From assembly GCA_009783025.1 (NCBI GenBank), contig WRHY01000006.1, forward strand, positions 1-64,000: a stretch of 64,000 nt of DNA, in the 5' to 3' direction. Positions 36,157-44,722 of the stretch are shown here, in pieces. How positions within the stretch are numbered: position 1 is the first letter of the stretch; each line of letters begins with the position of its first letter. This stretch comes from Desulfovibrionaceae bacterium. Lineage in GTDB: Bacteria > Desulfobacterota > Desulfovibrionia > Desulfovibrionales > Desulfovibrionaceae. Below the pieces are notes generated by a model, which worked only from the letters and a program-made list of their open reading frames with translations, had not been told where the DNA came from and searched no databases. The position numbers were made by a program, and so were the translations under genes.

Positions 36157-37227
36157 ATGAACAAGGAACTCTTCGCCGCCCGGCGGGAAAAAGCCCGCCG
36201 CCTGATGCATAAAGCCGGGTTAAAGGGCCTCCTGGTCAGTCTGGACGCCAACCGTTTCTATTTGAGCGGATTTGAACTGCATGATGCCCAGAGTAACGAA
36301 AGTTCGGGCTGTCTGGTGCTGGTGGAAAACGGCAAGGACTGGCTGTGCACGGATCCCAGGTTTGCGGACGCGGCAAAGCGGCTGTGGAATGAGGAACATA
36401 TATTCATTTACAGCGGCAACGGTATGAGCCAGGTGAACACCCTGTTGCGGGAGCGCGTTTCCGGGCCTGTCGGTTTTGAGGCCAAGAATCTCAGCGTGTC
36501 CACCTTTGAAATCGTCGGCCAGGGCCTGAGCATGCAAAAGGCTGACGGTCTGGTGGAATCTCTGCGCATGATCAAGGAACCCAGAGAAATACAGCTAGTG
36601 GAAGCATCCTGTGTGCTCAATCACCGACTCATGGACTGGGTGCCGAGCGTGTTGGTGCCGGGCCGGACCGAAGTTCAAGTCGCTTGGGATATTGAACAGT
36701 TCTTCCGCAACCACGGGGCGGAGGAATTGGCGTTTTCGACCATTGTCGGGGTGGGCGGCAACGCGGCCTTGCCGCATGCCGAACCCGGCGCTACCAGGAT
36801 TACGGAAAATTGTGGCGTACTGATAGATACGGGCTGCCGTCTGGAGCGCTACTGCTCGGATCAGACCCGCAGCTTCTGGGTGGGAGACAAACCGGACCCC
36901 GTGTTCAGCGCGGATCTTGAACTGATTCGGGAAGCCCAGACCCAGGCCATCAAGCATATTCGTCCGGGCGTCGCCGCAAGCGAAGTATACAGTGCGGCCC
37001 GATCCTTTCTGGACAGTAAAGGGGTGGGCGACCTGTTCACGCATGGCCTGGGCCACGGCGTGGGACTGCAAACCCATGAAGCGCCGAGCCTTGGGACCAC
37101 CAGTACGTCCGTGCTGCAAGCAGGCATGATCGTGACCGTGGAACCCGGCCTGTACCGGCCCGGTAAAGGCGGCGTGCGTTGGGAGTATATGGTGCTCGTC
37201 ACTGAGGACGGCGCACGAGTGTTGTAG
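36157..37227 (+). CDS. M24-family metallopeptidase (Xaa-Pro aminopeptidase type)
   Basis: A 356-aa cytoplasmic peptidase with a creatinase-type N-terminal domain (about 1-130) and a pita-bread C-terminal domain. The metal ligands are visible: Asp in GVLIDTGCR, Asp in YCSDQTRSF, His in GLGHGVGLQTHE, Glu in VTVEPGLY, and Glu in GVRWEYMVLV. It likely removes N-terminal residues preceding proline. The start is ATG 36157 with AGGAGT upstream. The stop TAG (37225-37227) is the GTAG end of a palindromic element, so the last residue or two may differ from the ancestral protein. Confidence 0.9.
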   Translation: MNKELFAARREKARRLMHKAGLKGLLVSLDANRFYLSGFELHDAQSNESSGCLVLVENGKDWLCTDPRFADAAKRLWNEEHIFIYSGNGMSQVNTLLRERVSGPVGFEAKNLSVSTFEIVGQGLSMQKADGLVESLRMIKEPREIQLVEASCVLNHRLMDWVPSVLVPGRTEVQVAWDIEQFFRNHGAEELAFSTIVGVGGNAALPHAEPGATRITENCGVLIDTGCRLERYCSDQTRSFWVGDKPDPVFSADLELIREAQTQAIKHIRPGVAASEVYSAARSFLDSKGVGDLFTHGLGHGVGLQTHEAPSLGTTSTSVLQAGMIVTVEPGLYRPGKGGVRWEYMVLVTEDGARVL

Positions 37228-37428
37228 TGCCTCAGTTTGGTGTGATACTTCGTCAGGCTTGTTTGCGCTCCGGGGGCAGGGTCGAAGAGCTGACTCGCCA
37301 CATCCTGTGGCTCGCCCTTCGGGCGGGGTCGCATTCGCTCCCCCGTCCAATTCCGCTATCCTGCGGAATTGTCAGCCCACCCTCGCAAAAACTCGCCTTC
37401 CTCGTCTGACCCCAAACTGAGGCACTAC
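37224..37428. repeat. Palindromic element, long form (about 205 bp)
   Basis: The arms GTAGTGCCTCAGTTTGG and CCAAACTGAGGCACTAC are perfect. The interior carries an extra block with several nested hairpins, including AATTCCGC...GCGGAATT and CGCCC-TTC-GGGCG. The block is shared with the 58960 and 62462 copies. Its first bases give the peptidase stop codon. A further 16 bp of degenerate arm (to 37444) leads into a terminator. Confidence 0.9.
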
Positions 37429-37445
37429 AACCAGAGACACTACTA

Positions 37446-37475
37446 AGCCCTGCTCCGCACCGGAGCAGGGCTTTT
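37446..37475 (+). terminator. Intrinsic terminator after the M24 peptidase
   Basis: GCCCTGCTCCG-CAC-CGGAGCAGGGC is a perfect 11-bp stem followed by TTTT. The minus strand also ends in AAAA/TT, so it may work for ackA as well. Confidence 0.8.
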
Positions 37476-37486
37476 AAATGAGGGGT

Positions 37487-37509
37487 GCAGGGGAAATCAT
37501 TTCCCCTGC
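37487..37509. repeat. 23-bp palindrome, third copy
   Basis: A perfect GCAGGGG-AAATCATTT-CCCCTGC palindrome, identical to that at 42-64, but without the second hairpin. It lies 30 bp past the ackA stop. Confidence 0.8.
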
Positions 37510-37538
37510 CGGGGTTTGGGGTGGAGTCCCAAATCTTC

Positions 37539-38747
37539 CTACAACCCCAACACCTTTATGGTGGATTCCGCAATAGCCAACTCTTCGTTGGTGGGGATGA
37601 CCAGCACGCGCACTTTGCCGCCCGCACGGCTGATGTCACGGGCCTGGCCGGAGCGGACGGCGTTCAGGGCCGGGTCGATGGTGATGCCCAGGTCTTCCAG
37701 GTTTTCGCAGATCCCGGCGCGCGCCAGGTCGTCGTTTTCGCCGATGCCGGCGGTGAAGACCAGGGCGTCAATGCGGCCGAGCACGGCGTAGTATGCGCCG
37801 ACATATTTACGGATGCTGTGGCAGAACATTTCAAAGGCCAGTTGGGCCTTGGCGTCGCCTTTGTCGCGGGCGGCGTGCAGGTCGCGCATGTCGTTCATGC
37901 CGCAGATGCCGAGCAGGCCGCTTTTGCGGTTGAGCATGGTGTCCAGTTCATCCATGTTCATACCGGCCTGCTTGGCCAGATAGGGAAGAATGGCCGGGTC
38001 CACGTCGCCGGAGCGGGTACCCATCATCACGCCCGCCAGCGGAGTGAGGCCCATGCTGGTATCCACGCACTTGCCGTCCCTGACCGCGCTGATGGAACTG
38101 CCGTTGCCCAGGTGGCAGGTAATCACATTAAAGCCCTGTTCCTGGCGGGACATAACCCGCGCGGCCTGGCGAGCCACGTACCCGTGGGAGGTGCCGTGAA
38201 AACCGTACCGGCGCACGCGGTACGTTTCATACATGTCATAGGGAATGGGGTACATGAAGGCGCTGGGCGGCATGGTGGCGTGAAATTCGGTATCGAAAAC
38301 GGCCACGGAAGGGCAGCCCGGCAGCAGTTTCATGCTCACTTCAATGCCCTGGATGGAGGGCGGGTTATGCAGGGGCGCCAAGGGGGAAAGCTTGCGGATA
38401 ACGCCGAGCACGCGGTCGTCGATGCGGGTGGACTTGGTGAACTCTTCTCCGCCCTGGACCACGCGATGGCCGCAGGCGGTGATTTCGGAGAGGTCTTTGA
38501 TCACTCCGGTTTCCTTGTCCGTGAGCATTTCCATGACCCGGGTCATGCCCGCGGCGTGATCCGGAAAGGGACGCTCTTCGGTAAATTTGCGCTCGGCGTC
38601 GCTGCCGGGCGCTTTTTTATGGACAAGGCTCCCTGTGTCGGCGCCGATGCGCTCCACCAGGCCGGAACAAAGCACGGACCGGTCGGCCATATCAAGAAGT
38701 TGATACTTAAAAGAAGAACTGCCGCAGTTGATGACAAGAATTTTCAT
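37539..38747 (-). CDS. ackA: Acetate kinase
   Basis: AckA makes ATP from acetyl phosphate, or the reverse. The 402-aa protein starts MKILVINCGSSSFKYQLL. It contains RVVQGGEEF, the substrate His motif FHGTSHGYV, HLGNGSSISAV, and the ATP-site FTAGIGEN. ATG 38747 follows AAGGTGC. Phosphotransacetylase, often the neighbour of ackA, is not in the window. The 432-bp region upstream to the divergent regulator holds a putative operator, but I see no clear promoter. Confidence 0.96.
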   Translation of the reverse strand: MKILVINCGSSSFKYQLLDMADRSVLCSGLVERIGADTGSLVHKKAPGSDAERKFTEERPFPDHAAGMTRVMEMLTDKETGVIKDLSEITACGHRVVQGGEEFTKSTRIDDRVLGVIRKLSPLAPLHNPPSIQGIEVSMKLLPGCPSVAVFDTEFHATMPPSAFMYPIPYDMYETYRVRRYGFHGTSHGYVARQAARVMSRQEQGFNVITCHLGNGSSISAVRDGKCVDTSMGLTPLAGVMMGTRSGDVDPAILPYLAKQAGMNMDELDTMLNRKSGLLGICGMNDMRDLHAARDKGDAKAQLAFEMFCHSIRKYVGAYYAVLGRIDALVFTAGIGENDDLARAGICENLEDLGITIDPALNAVRSGQARDISRAGGKVRVLVIPTNEELAIAESTIKVLGL

Positions 38748-38950
38748 GGCGCACCTTATATTTTTCGGCCCGCAAGGACCGGGAATGAGGAAAACCGGCA
38801 TATCGCCGCAGCAATATACCGTTACACAAACAGGAAAGTATTTAGGCAGATTTTGGTGCGAAAGGCAACCTTGGAGTGGGCCGGGATTGTGGAATCACGG
38901 TAAAGCCGCGCCGCTTTCGGATCTTGCATATGTACATTTTTTCCGGCATA

Positions 38951-38970
38951 TTAGTGTCAGGTGACTCTAA
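38951..38970. promoter_or_regulatory. Candidate 20-bp operator palindrome
   Basis: TTAGTGTCA-GG-TGACTCTAA is an inverted repeat with eight of nine positions paired, in the gap between ackA and the divergent CI-like regulator. Its form suits an HTH repressor dimer. A perfect DnaA-box-like TTATCCACA follows at 38976-38984, but as a single site it does not indicate an origin. The rest of 38748-39179 holds no gene; a short hairpin, GGCAATTGCC-CTCC-GGCAGTTGCC, is at 39131-39154. Confidence 0.45.
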
Positions 38971-39179
38971 CACCTTTATCCACAGGCGGTACCGCCGCCG
39001 ACCTCGTGCGGGGCTGGGCTTGCATCAACAAGCGCAGCCGTTTCTCCACGCATACGGTGTCGGGAGTGCGGTGAATACAATACCTTGTTCAGAGGGAATA
39101 AACCCACCGTCCTGTGGCGGTTAGAGGCTCCCGGCAATTGCCCTCCGGCAGTTGCCAACCAGCAATGCTGGAGAGCGCC

Positions 39180-39443
39180 ATGGTTGAACCCTCCCCCTCT
39201 CACGGCGACACGCCGCAGTCTGATTTTGTCCTGCAATACGATCGTATTCTCGCGGCCACCGGATGCAGAACCCAGTCTGACCTGGCCCGTGTTCTGGGCA
39301 TCAAACAGGCGGCAGTGTCCGATGTTACGCGCCGCAAGAGCATTCCCACGGAATGGCTTTTACATCTTTTTGAAAAGAAGGGCATTAATCCCGAATGGAT
39401 ACGTTCAGGGGCGGGTGACTGTTTTTTGCATATATCGAACTAG
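39180..39443 (+). CDS. CI-repressor-like HTH regulator
   Basis: An 87-aa protein matching the N-terminal DNA-binding domain of phage CI-type repressors: FVLQYDRILAATGCRTQSDLARVLGIKQAAVSDVTRRKSIPTEWLLHLFEKKGINPEWI. It lacks the peptidase/dimerisation domain. GGAGAG precedes ATG 39180. Free-standing HTH proteins of this type are common in Desulfovibrio genomes away from prophages, and no phage genes are near. The palindrome at 38951 is a candidate target. Confidence 0.82.
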   Translation: MVEPSPSHGDTPQSDFVLQYDRILAATGCRTQSDLARVLGIKQAAVSDVTRRKSIPTEWLLHLFEKKGINPEWIRSGAGDCFLHISN

Positions 39444-39464
39444 CGAATCCGCTCTCAATGAAGT

Positions 39465-39499
39465 CGCCCCCTGGGAATCCGGACATTCCGCAGGGGGCG
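39465..39499. terminator. Hairpin between the CI-like gene and livF
   Basis: CGCCCCCTG...CAGGGGGCG forms a 9-bp stem extended by GGAAT/ATTCC. It lies between the convergent ends of the regulator and livF. There is no T tract on either side, so its role as a terminator is tentative. Confidence 0.5.
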
Positions 39500-39559
39500 C
39501 TGGCGTTGGGCTCCTATTAAAGTGAGCCGATGTAAGAGCCGTTTACTGGCGCTGCCGGT

Positions 39560-40267
39560 TCAGCCGCCGAGATAAGCTTCCTTGACTTGCGGATTGTGCA
39601 GCAGATCCTGTCCCTTGCCTTCCAGCACCACTGATCCTGTTTCCAGAATATACGCGTAATGGGCGATGGAAAGGGCGGCATAGGCGTTTTGCTCTATCAG
39701 GAGCACCGTTTTTCCCAGGCCGTTGATAAGTTTGATAATTTCAAATATTTCCCGCACCAGGATCGGGGCCAGGCCCAGAGAAGGCTCATCCAGCATCACC
39801 AGGTCCGGGCGGCTCATCAGGGCGCGGCCAACGGCCAGCATCTGCTGTTCCCCGCCGGACAGGGTGCCGCCGAGTTGCCAGGCCCGTTCGCGCAGGCGGG
39901 GGAAGAGGCCGAAGACCCACTCGATGTCCTCCTGCACGCCGTCCTTGTCAGTACGGATATACGCGCCGAGCCGGAGGTTTTCTTCCACGGTAAGTTGCGG
40001 CAGGATGCGGCGGCCTTCCGGGCTCAGGGCCACGCCGAGGCGCACGATGTCTTCGCTGGGCTTGCCGATGAGGTTCTGTCCGGAGGGCTGGTGAAGAATC
40101 TCGCCGCTGGCCTTGACCAGGCCGGAGACGGCCCGCACCGTGCTGGATTTGCCCGCGCCGTTGGCTCCGATCAGGGTAACGATCTGCCCTTGCGGAATGT
40201 CCAGAGAAATGCCTTTGACCGCGTGGATGCCGCCGTAAAAGACCTGAAGATTGTTGATCTTAAGCAT
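39560..40267 (-). CDS. livF: Branched-chain amino-acid ABC transporter, ATPase LivF
   Basis: One of two ATPases of the liv importer. It is 235 aa, with Walker A GANGAGKSS, signature LSGGEQQMLAVGRAL and Walker B LVMLDEPSLGLAP. ATG 40267 gives the family N-terminus (LKINNLQVFYGG) and overlaps the livG stop by 8 bp. It is the last gene of livHMGF. Confidence 0.95.
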   Translation of the reverse strand: MLKINNLQVFYGGIHAVKGISLDIPQGQIVTLIGANGAGKSSTVRAVSGLVKASGEILHQPSGQNLIGKPSEDIVRLGVALSPEGRRILPQLTVEENLRLGAYIRTDKDGVQEDIEWVFGLFPRLRERAWQLGGTLSGGEQQMLAVGRALMSRPDLVMLDEPSLGLAPILVREIFEIIKLINGLGKTVLLIEQNAYAALSIAHYAYILETGSVVLEGKGQDLLHNPQVKEAYLGG

Positions 40268-41078
40268 CGGCAGTATACTCCTCGCCGAGATAGGCTTTGA
40301 TGACCAGGGGGTTGCCCCGGATGGCGTCCGGGTCGCCCTCGGCAATGCACATGCCGTAGTCCAGCACCCAGATGTGGGAACACACGCCCATGACCACTTT
40401 CATGTCGTGCTCAATGAGCAGGATGGTCAGATCAAAGTCGTCCCGTATGCCCCGGATCAGGTCCATCAATTCGGACGATTCCTGCGGGTTCATGCCCGCG
40501 GCCGGTTCGTCCAGCAAAAGGAGCTTGGGCTGCGTGGCGAGCGCCCGGGCGATTTCCAGGCGGCGCTGCGCGCCGTAAGGCAGGGAATTGGCGGGCTGGT
40601 GCGCTGTTTCGGCCAGGTTCAGGCGCTCCAGCAACTGCATGGCCTGTTCCCTGGCCTCGCGTTCTTCCCGGTGCACCAGAGGAAGCTGCAAGGGGGCCAT
40701 CCACCAGGCGCTTTTCTGGCGCAGGCGGGAGCCGACCATGACGTTCTGGAGGGCGGAGAGGCCGGAAAACAGCCGGATATTTTGAAAGGTGCGGGCAATG
40801 CCGTACTTGCAGATCCGGTACGGCGGCTGGCCGGTAATATTCTGCCCGTTGAAAAGGACCTGGCCCGAGGTGGGGGTGTAAAAGCCGGAAATCACGTTGA
40901 AGGCCGTGGTCTTGCCCGCCCCGTTAGGACCGATCAGACCGGCGATCATTCCTGTTGGAATGGCCATGTCAAAGTCGTTCACGGCCGTGATGCCGCCGAA
41001 ACGCATGGTGGCCCCCGCCAGTTCCAGTATGCTGGAAGGCGTCTTTGCGGTGGCTGTGGTTGCGGCTACGGCGCTCAT
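40260..41078 (-). CDS. livG: Branched-chain amino-acid ABC transporter, ATPase LivG
   Basis: The second ATPase, 272 aa. It has Walker A GPNGAGKTT, the extended Q-loop region ARTFQNIRLF typical of LivG, signature LPYGAQRRLEIARAL, Walker B LLLLDEPAAGMNP and the H-loop LLIEHDM. ATG 41078 overlaps the livM stop by 4 bp. Confidence 0.95.
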   Translation of the reverse strand: MSAVAATTATAKTPSSILELAGATMRFGGITAVNDFDMAIPTGMIAGLIGPNGAGKTTAFNVISGFYTPTSGQVLFNGQNITGQPPYRICKYGIARTFQNIRLFSGLSALQNVMVGSRLRQKSAWWMAPLQLPLVHREEREAREQAMQLLERLNLAETAHQPANSLPYGAQRRLEIARALATQPKLLLLDEPAAGMNPQESSELMDLIRGIRDDFDLTILLIEHDMKVVMGVCSHIWVLDYGMCIAEGDPDAIRGNPLVIKAYLGEEYTADA

Positions 41079-42130
41079 GATTCCCTCCGGGAGCGGAAAA
41101 AGAAGTTCCAGGAAAACTCGCGCGTACCCATAAGCCCTTTGCGGCGGAACAGAATAATGCCGAGCAGCAGCAGGGAGAAGATCACCATGCGCGTGCCCGG
41201 AACAAAGTTGTCCACCGGGCGCAGGAATTCCAGCATGATGGTAATCACCACGCTGCCGATAATGGAGCCGGTGATGGAGCCAAGCCCCCCGGCCACCACG
41301 ATCATGAGCACGTTGAAGGTGAGCATGAAGTTGAACATTTTGGGGTCAATGGTGGAGATGAGCGCGGCTGTCAGCGCTCCGCCCACTCCGGCGAAAAAGG
41401 CGCCGATGGTGAAGGAGAGCACCCGGTGGTAAAAGGTGTTCACCCCCATGACCCTGGCCGCGATCTCGTCGTCCCGGATGGCCTTGAAGGAGGTGCCCGT
41501 GCCGCTGCGCAGCAGCACCACAATGACGTACAGGGTAAAAAGCAACCAGCCGTAACTCCACCACAGGGAGGTATATTGCGGTATGCCTTTGACGCCCAGC
41601 GCGCCGTTGGTGATGGAGGCGACGTTGGTGATCACCACCCGGATGATCTCGGCAAAGCCCAGGGTGGCGATGCCCAGGTAGTCGCCGCCCAGGCGCAGCA
41701 CGCCCAGAGCAATGATCAGGCCGGACAGGGCGGCGGCCAACCCGCCCGCGACCACGGCGCAAGCAAAGCCCAACTGTCTGGCCGCTTCCGGATCGGAAAC
41801 CAGATTGGCAAAAAGAGCGGGCGCGGAAAGATTGGCCAGCCAGGGCTCAATTTCTTCCAGAAGCCACATGGTCTCTTTCTGGGCCGGGGTTAGAATGAGC
41901 AGCGTGCAGACATAGGCCCCCACGGCCATGAACCCGGCGTGCCCCAGGGAGAACATGCCGGTAAAGCCGTAAATGAGGTTCAGGGAAACGGCCAGGATGG
42001 CGTTGATGGCCACCAGGTTCAAAATACGGACGCTGTAGGAGTCCAGGTGCTGTTCGGCCGTGAACAGCACGCCGGACAGGAGGGCGATGAGCAGCAGGTT
42101 CAGGAGACAGTCGCGGCGTCCTGCGGTCAT
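41075..42130 (-). CDS. livM: Branched-chain amino-acid ABC transporter, permease LivM
   Basis: Membrane permease of 351 aa with the LivM signature NLIYGFTGMFSLGHAGFMAVGAYV and, near the C-terminus, the EAA-like coupling region ASFKAIRDDEIAARVMGVN. ATG 42130 overlaps the livH stop by 4 bp and has GGAGG upstream. The long in-frame extension further upstream overlaps livH in another frame and is not coding. Confidence 0.94.
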   Translation of the reverse strand: MTAGRRDCLLNLLLIALLSGVLFTAEQHLDSYSVRILNLVAINAILAVSLNLIYGFTGMFSLGHAGFMAVGAYVCTLLILTPAQKETMWLLEEIEPWLANLSAPALFANLVSDPEAARQLGFACAVVAGGLAAALSGLIIALGVLRLGGDYLGIATLGFAEIIRVVITNVASITNGALGVKGIPQYTSLWWSYGWLLFTLYVIVVLLRSGTGTSFKAIRDDEIAARVMGVNTFYHRVLSFTIGAFFAGVGGALTAALISTIDPKMFNFMLTFNVLMIVVAGGLGSITGSIIGSVVITIMLEFLRPVDNFVPGTRMVIFSLLLLGIILFRRKGLMGTREFSWNFFFRSRRES

Positions 42131-43218
42131 ATTTTTTCCTCCATCTTGCGGCCCATCAGCCCGGTGGGCCTCCAGAGCAGGATAACGATGAGCAGCACAA
42201 AGGCGAAGGCGTCGCGGTAGCCCGACAAGCCGGGAAAGAAGGCCACCAGCATAATTTCGATAAAACCGAGCAGGGCTCCGCCGACCAGGGCTCCCTGGAT
42301 GGATCCGATGCCGCCGAACACTGCCGCGATAAAGGCTTTGAAGCCGGGCAAAATGCCCATGTAGGGATGCACCTGGGGATAGCGCAGCGCCCACATGATG
42401 CCCGCGCAGGCGGCCAGGGCCGAACCCAGGCCAAAGGTGAGGGCGATGACCTTGTTGACGGAAACGCCCATCAGCCGGGTGGTTTCAATGTCCGTGGAAA
42501 TGGAGCGCATGGCCAGGCCCGGCTTGGTGCGGTAGATAATCCAGAGCAGGCCCGCCACCAGCAGAGCCGCGACCAGGGGCACGAGAATGGCTATGGGCAC
42601 GACACGCACCAGGCTGTTCGGATCGCCGGTGATGGCCGACATGCTGAACATCAGCGGCTTGACCAGTATCTCGGGCTGGGCCACCGGGCGGGGCAGGCCG
42701 GTGAAGATGACCACCCCGAGGTTTTGCAGCAGAAAGGACACGCCGATGGCGCTGATTAAGGCGGAAATTCGGGGCGCGTCACGCAGGGGGCGGTAGGCTA
42801 TGTGGTCCACGGTGATGCCGACGGCGCTGGTGACGATGATGGCAAAGGCCACTGCCACAATCCAGGGTGGGGTAAAGTCGGCCGGGAAAAAGAACCCGTA
42901 ATACAGCACCGCGCCGCAAAAGAGGCCCAGGGGCAGCCAGAACCAGGGCGGCGGCTTGCGCTTTACCCCGTAAAAGGTGCCGTAAAACACCAGCAGGGAA
43001 AGCACGATGAGCAGGGCCGCTGTCCAGGCGGGCATGGGCACGGTTGCCACGGTGGTGAAAAACACAAGGTAGGCGCCGATCATGAAAATTTCGCCGTGGG
43101 CGAAGTTGATGAGGCGCAGGATGCCGTAGACCATCGTATAGCCGATGGCGATCAGTCCGTACAGCGCTCCGAGGGCCAGGGCGTTGAACAGGTGCTGGGT
43201 GAACATCTCCAGGGTCAT
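42127..43218 (-). CDS. livH: Branched-chain amino-acid ABC transporter, permease LivH
   Basis: Membrane permease with the LivH hallmarks GALYGLIAIGYTMVYGILRLINFAHGEIFM near the N-terminus and FGGIGSIQGALVGG near the C-terminus. At 363 aa it is about 60 residues longer than most LivH proteins. The extra part, near residues 65-130, contains a charged loop (YGVKRKPPPWFW) and two additional hydrophobic helices. The preceding gap of 370 bp to livK holds a palindromic element and a terminator. Confidence 0.93.
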   Translation of the reverse strand: MTLEMFTQHLFNALALGALYGLIAIGYTMVYGILRLINFAHGEIFMIGAYLVFFTTVATVPMPAWTAALLIVLSLLVFYGTFYGVKRKPPPWFWLPLGLFCGAVLYYGFFFPADFTPPWIVAVAFAIIVTSAVGITVDHIAYRPLRDAPRISALISAIGVSFLLQNLGVVIFTGLPRPVAQPEILVKPLMFSMSAITGDPNSLVRVVPIAILVPLVAALLVAGLLWIIYRTKPGLAMRSISTDIETTRLMGVSVNKVIALTFGLGSALAACAGIMWALRYPQVHPYMGILPGFKAFIAAVFGGIGSIQGALVGGALLGFIEIMLVAFFPGLSGYRDAFAFVLLIVILLWRPTGLMGRKMEEKI

Positions 43219-43325
43219 AGGCGGTGCGGCTCCCTTTGCCGGCGCGGGGCTTTATTCAGAATAGAGTCGACAGGCCCGAAATCGGAATCCGATGGTCAGG
43301 GGCATCCCCCGGTGCGAGCAATGCT

Positions 43326-43524
43326 GTAGTGCTTCAGTTTGTCTGCGCTACGCTTTGCCGCCCCACAAAGGCCAAGAAAGGCGAGACCGCAGAGACAGCA
43401 ATAAGCGCCATTGACTACTTTGACGAGGAAGGCGAGTTTTTTGCGACGGGAGTGTACTCTTATGGTACTCGACCGGAGCAAAAAACGATGCCTGACGAAG
43501 TATCACGGCAAACTGAGGCACTAC
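43326..43524. repeat. Palindromic element, 199-bp form, in the livK-livH gap
   Basis: The ends are GTAGTGCTTCAGTTTG and CAAACTGAGGCACTAC. The right half keeps the conserved GCCTGACGAAGTATCAC. The interior differs from the other long forms. It contains about 29 bp (CCGGTCGAGTACC onward, on the minus strand) shared with the element at 12351. It also has a further AGACAGCAATAAGCGCC block not seen elsewhere. It lies inside an operon. Confidence 0.85.
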
Positions 43525-43543
43525 AGTCGCGCCGGGGGATGCA

Positions 43544-43582
43544 TAAAAAGCGAGGAGCCCGGCGGCAAGGCCAAGCTCCTCG
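43544..43582 (-). terminator. Terminator or attenuator between livK and livH
   Basis: On the minus strand GAGGAGC...GCTCCTC forms a 7-bp stem with a GC-rich loop, followed by GCTTTTTATG. It lies 7 bp past the livK stop. Partial termination here would give more binding protein than permease, a common pattern for such operons. Confidence 0.65.
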
Positions 43583-43588
43583 GGCAGA

Positions 43589-44722
43589 TTACACTTTGGG
43601 TTCCACTTCACCGAGATAGACGCGCTTGCCGTCCTTGATCTCGATAATGCCGACGGGGATTTGGGCGTCACCCTTGGCATCGATGGTGAGCGTGCCGATA
43701 GCGGCCGGGAAGTCTTTCAGGCCGCGGATGGCTTTGTTGATCGCGTCCCTGTCGTCGCTGCCGGCTGTTTTAATGGCTTCCATGAGCATCATGTAGGTGG
43801 TGTAGCCGAGAGCCGCGTTCGCGTTGGGTTCCTTGCCGGGGTAGGTGGCCTTCCAGGCTTCGGTGAACCTTTTGGCGGCTTCGTTCATGTTGGGCATGGT
43901 CATGTCATAGGGGAAGGAGGTGTGCAGGAAGCCTTCCACGGCGCTGCCGCCGATTTCCACGGTCTTGGGGTTGTCCATGGCGTCGCCGCCCATGATCCGG
44001 AATTCGCCGCCCAGTTCGCGCGCCTGCTTCATGATGATCGCGCCTTCGGCAAAGTAGGCGGGAATGAACAGCAGGTCGGGCTTCTGAGCGATGATTTGGG
44101 TCAACTGCGCGGTGAAGTCCTGGTCGCCCGTGTTATAGTTCAGGTTGGACACGATTTCGCCGCCCATCTTCTTGAACGAGTCGGCAAAGAACTTGGCCAG
44201 GCCCACGGCGTAGTCGCTGCCCACTTCCTTCATGATGGCCGCTTTCTTGGCGCCCAGATTGTTGACGGCATAGGTGGCCGCGGCCGCGCCCTGGTAGGGG
44301 TCGATAAAGCAGGCGCGCGAATAATACTGCTTGCCTTCAGTGACCAGCGGGTTGGTGCAGGAGGTGCCGATAACCGGGGTTTTGGCCTTTTCAGCCACTT
44401 CGCCGCCGGCAAGGGACAGGGAGGAAGCGTAGCTGCCGAGGATGGCGGTCACTTTATCCTTGGAGGTCAGGCGCTCGACCGTGGTGGCCGCTTCGGTCTT
44501 GTCGGACTTGTTGTCCATGACAATAAGCTCCACAGGACGGCCGATCACGGTGGACATTTCCTTGTGCGCCAGTTGCATACCTTCCAGTTCAAGCTGGCCG
44601 CCGAAAGCGTTCTGTCCGGTCAGGGGCAGGTATATACCGACTTTGATGGGTTCGGCGGCAATGGCCGACGTGGCCATGGCCACACACATGATCGCAGCAA
44701 TAATCAATGCTCTTACAGACAT
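43589..44722 (-). CDS. livK: Branched-chain amino-acid ABC transporter, periplasmic binding protein
   Basis: A 377-aa type I periplasmic binding protein. It has a signal peptide (VRALIIAAIMCVAMATSAIAA, cleavage before EPIKVG). The mature N-terminus, IKVGIYLPLTGQNAFGGQLELEG, is typical of Leu/Ile/Val-binding proteins. It ends KRVYLGEVEPKV. ATG 44722 has GGAGG 9 bp upstream; the in-frame extension beyond it is not needed. It is the first gene of the operon. The ligand may be any branched-chain or related amino acid. Confidence 0.94.
   Translation of the reverse strand: MSVRALIIAAIMCVAMATSAIAAEPIKVGIYLPLTGQNAFGGQLELEGMQLAHKEMSTVIGRPVELIVMDNKSDKTEAATTVERLTSKDKVTAILGSYASSLSLAGGEVAEKAKTPVIGTSCTNPLVTEGKQYYSRACFIDPYQGAAAATYAVNNLGAKKAAIMKEVGSDYAVGLAKFFADSFKKMGGEIVSNLNYNTGDQDFTAQLTQIIAQKPDLLFIPAYFAEGAIIMKQARELGGEFRIMGGDAMDNPKTVEIGGSAVEGFLHTSFPYDMTMPNMNEAAKRFTEAWKATYPGKEPNANAALGYTTYMMLMEAIKTAGSDDRDAINKAIRGLKDFPAAIGTLTIDAKGDAQIPVGIIEIKDGKRVYLGEVEPKV

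Noticed and set aside
38976..38984. Replication origin, because of a perfect DnaA box (TTATCCACA)
   Set aside because: It is a single site with no cluster of boxes, no AT-rich unwinding region and no dnaA, dnaN or gidA nearby.
39180..39443. Prophage, because of a CI-like repressor
   Set aside because: There is no integrase, structural or lysis gene in the region, and the protein lacks the peptidase domain.
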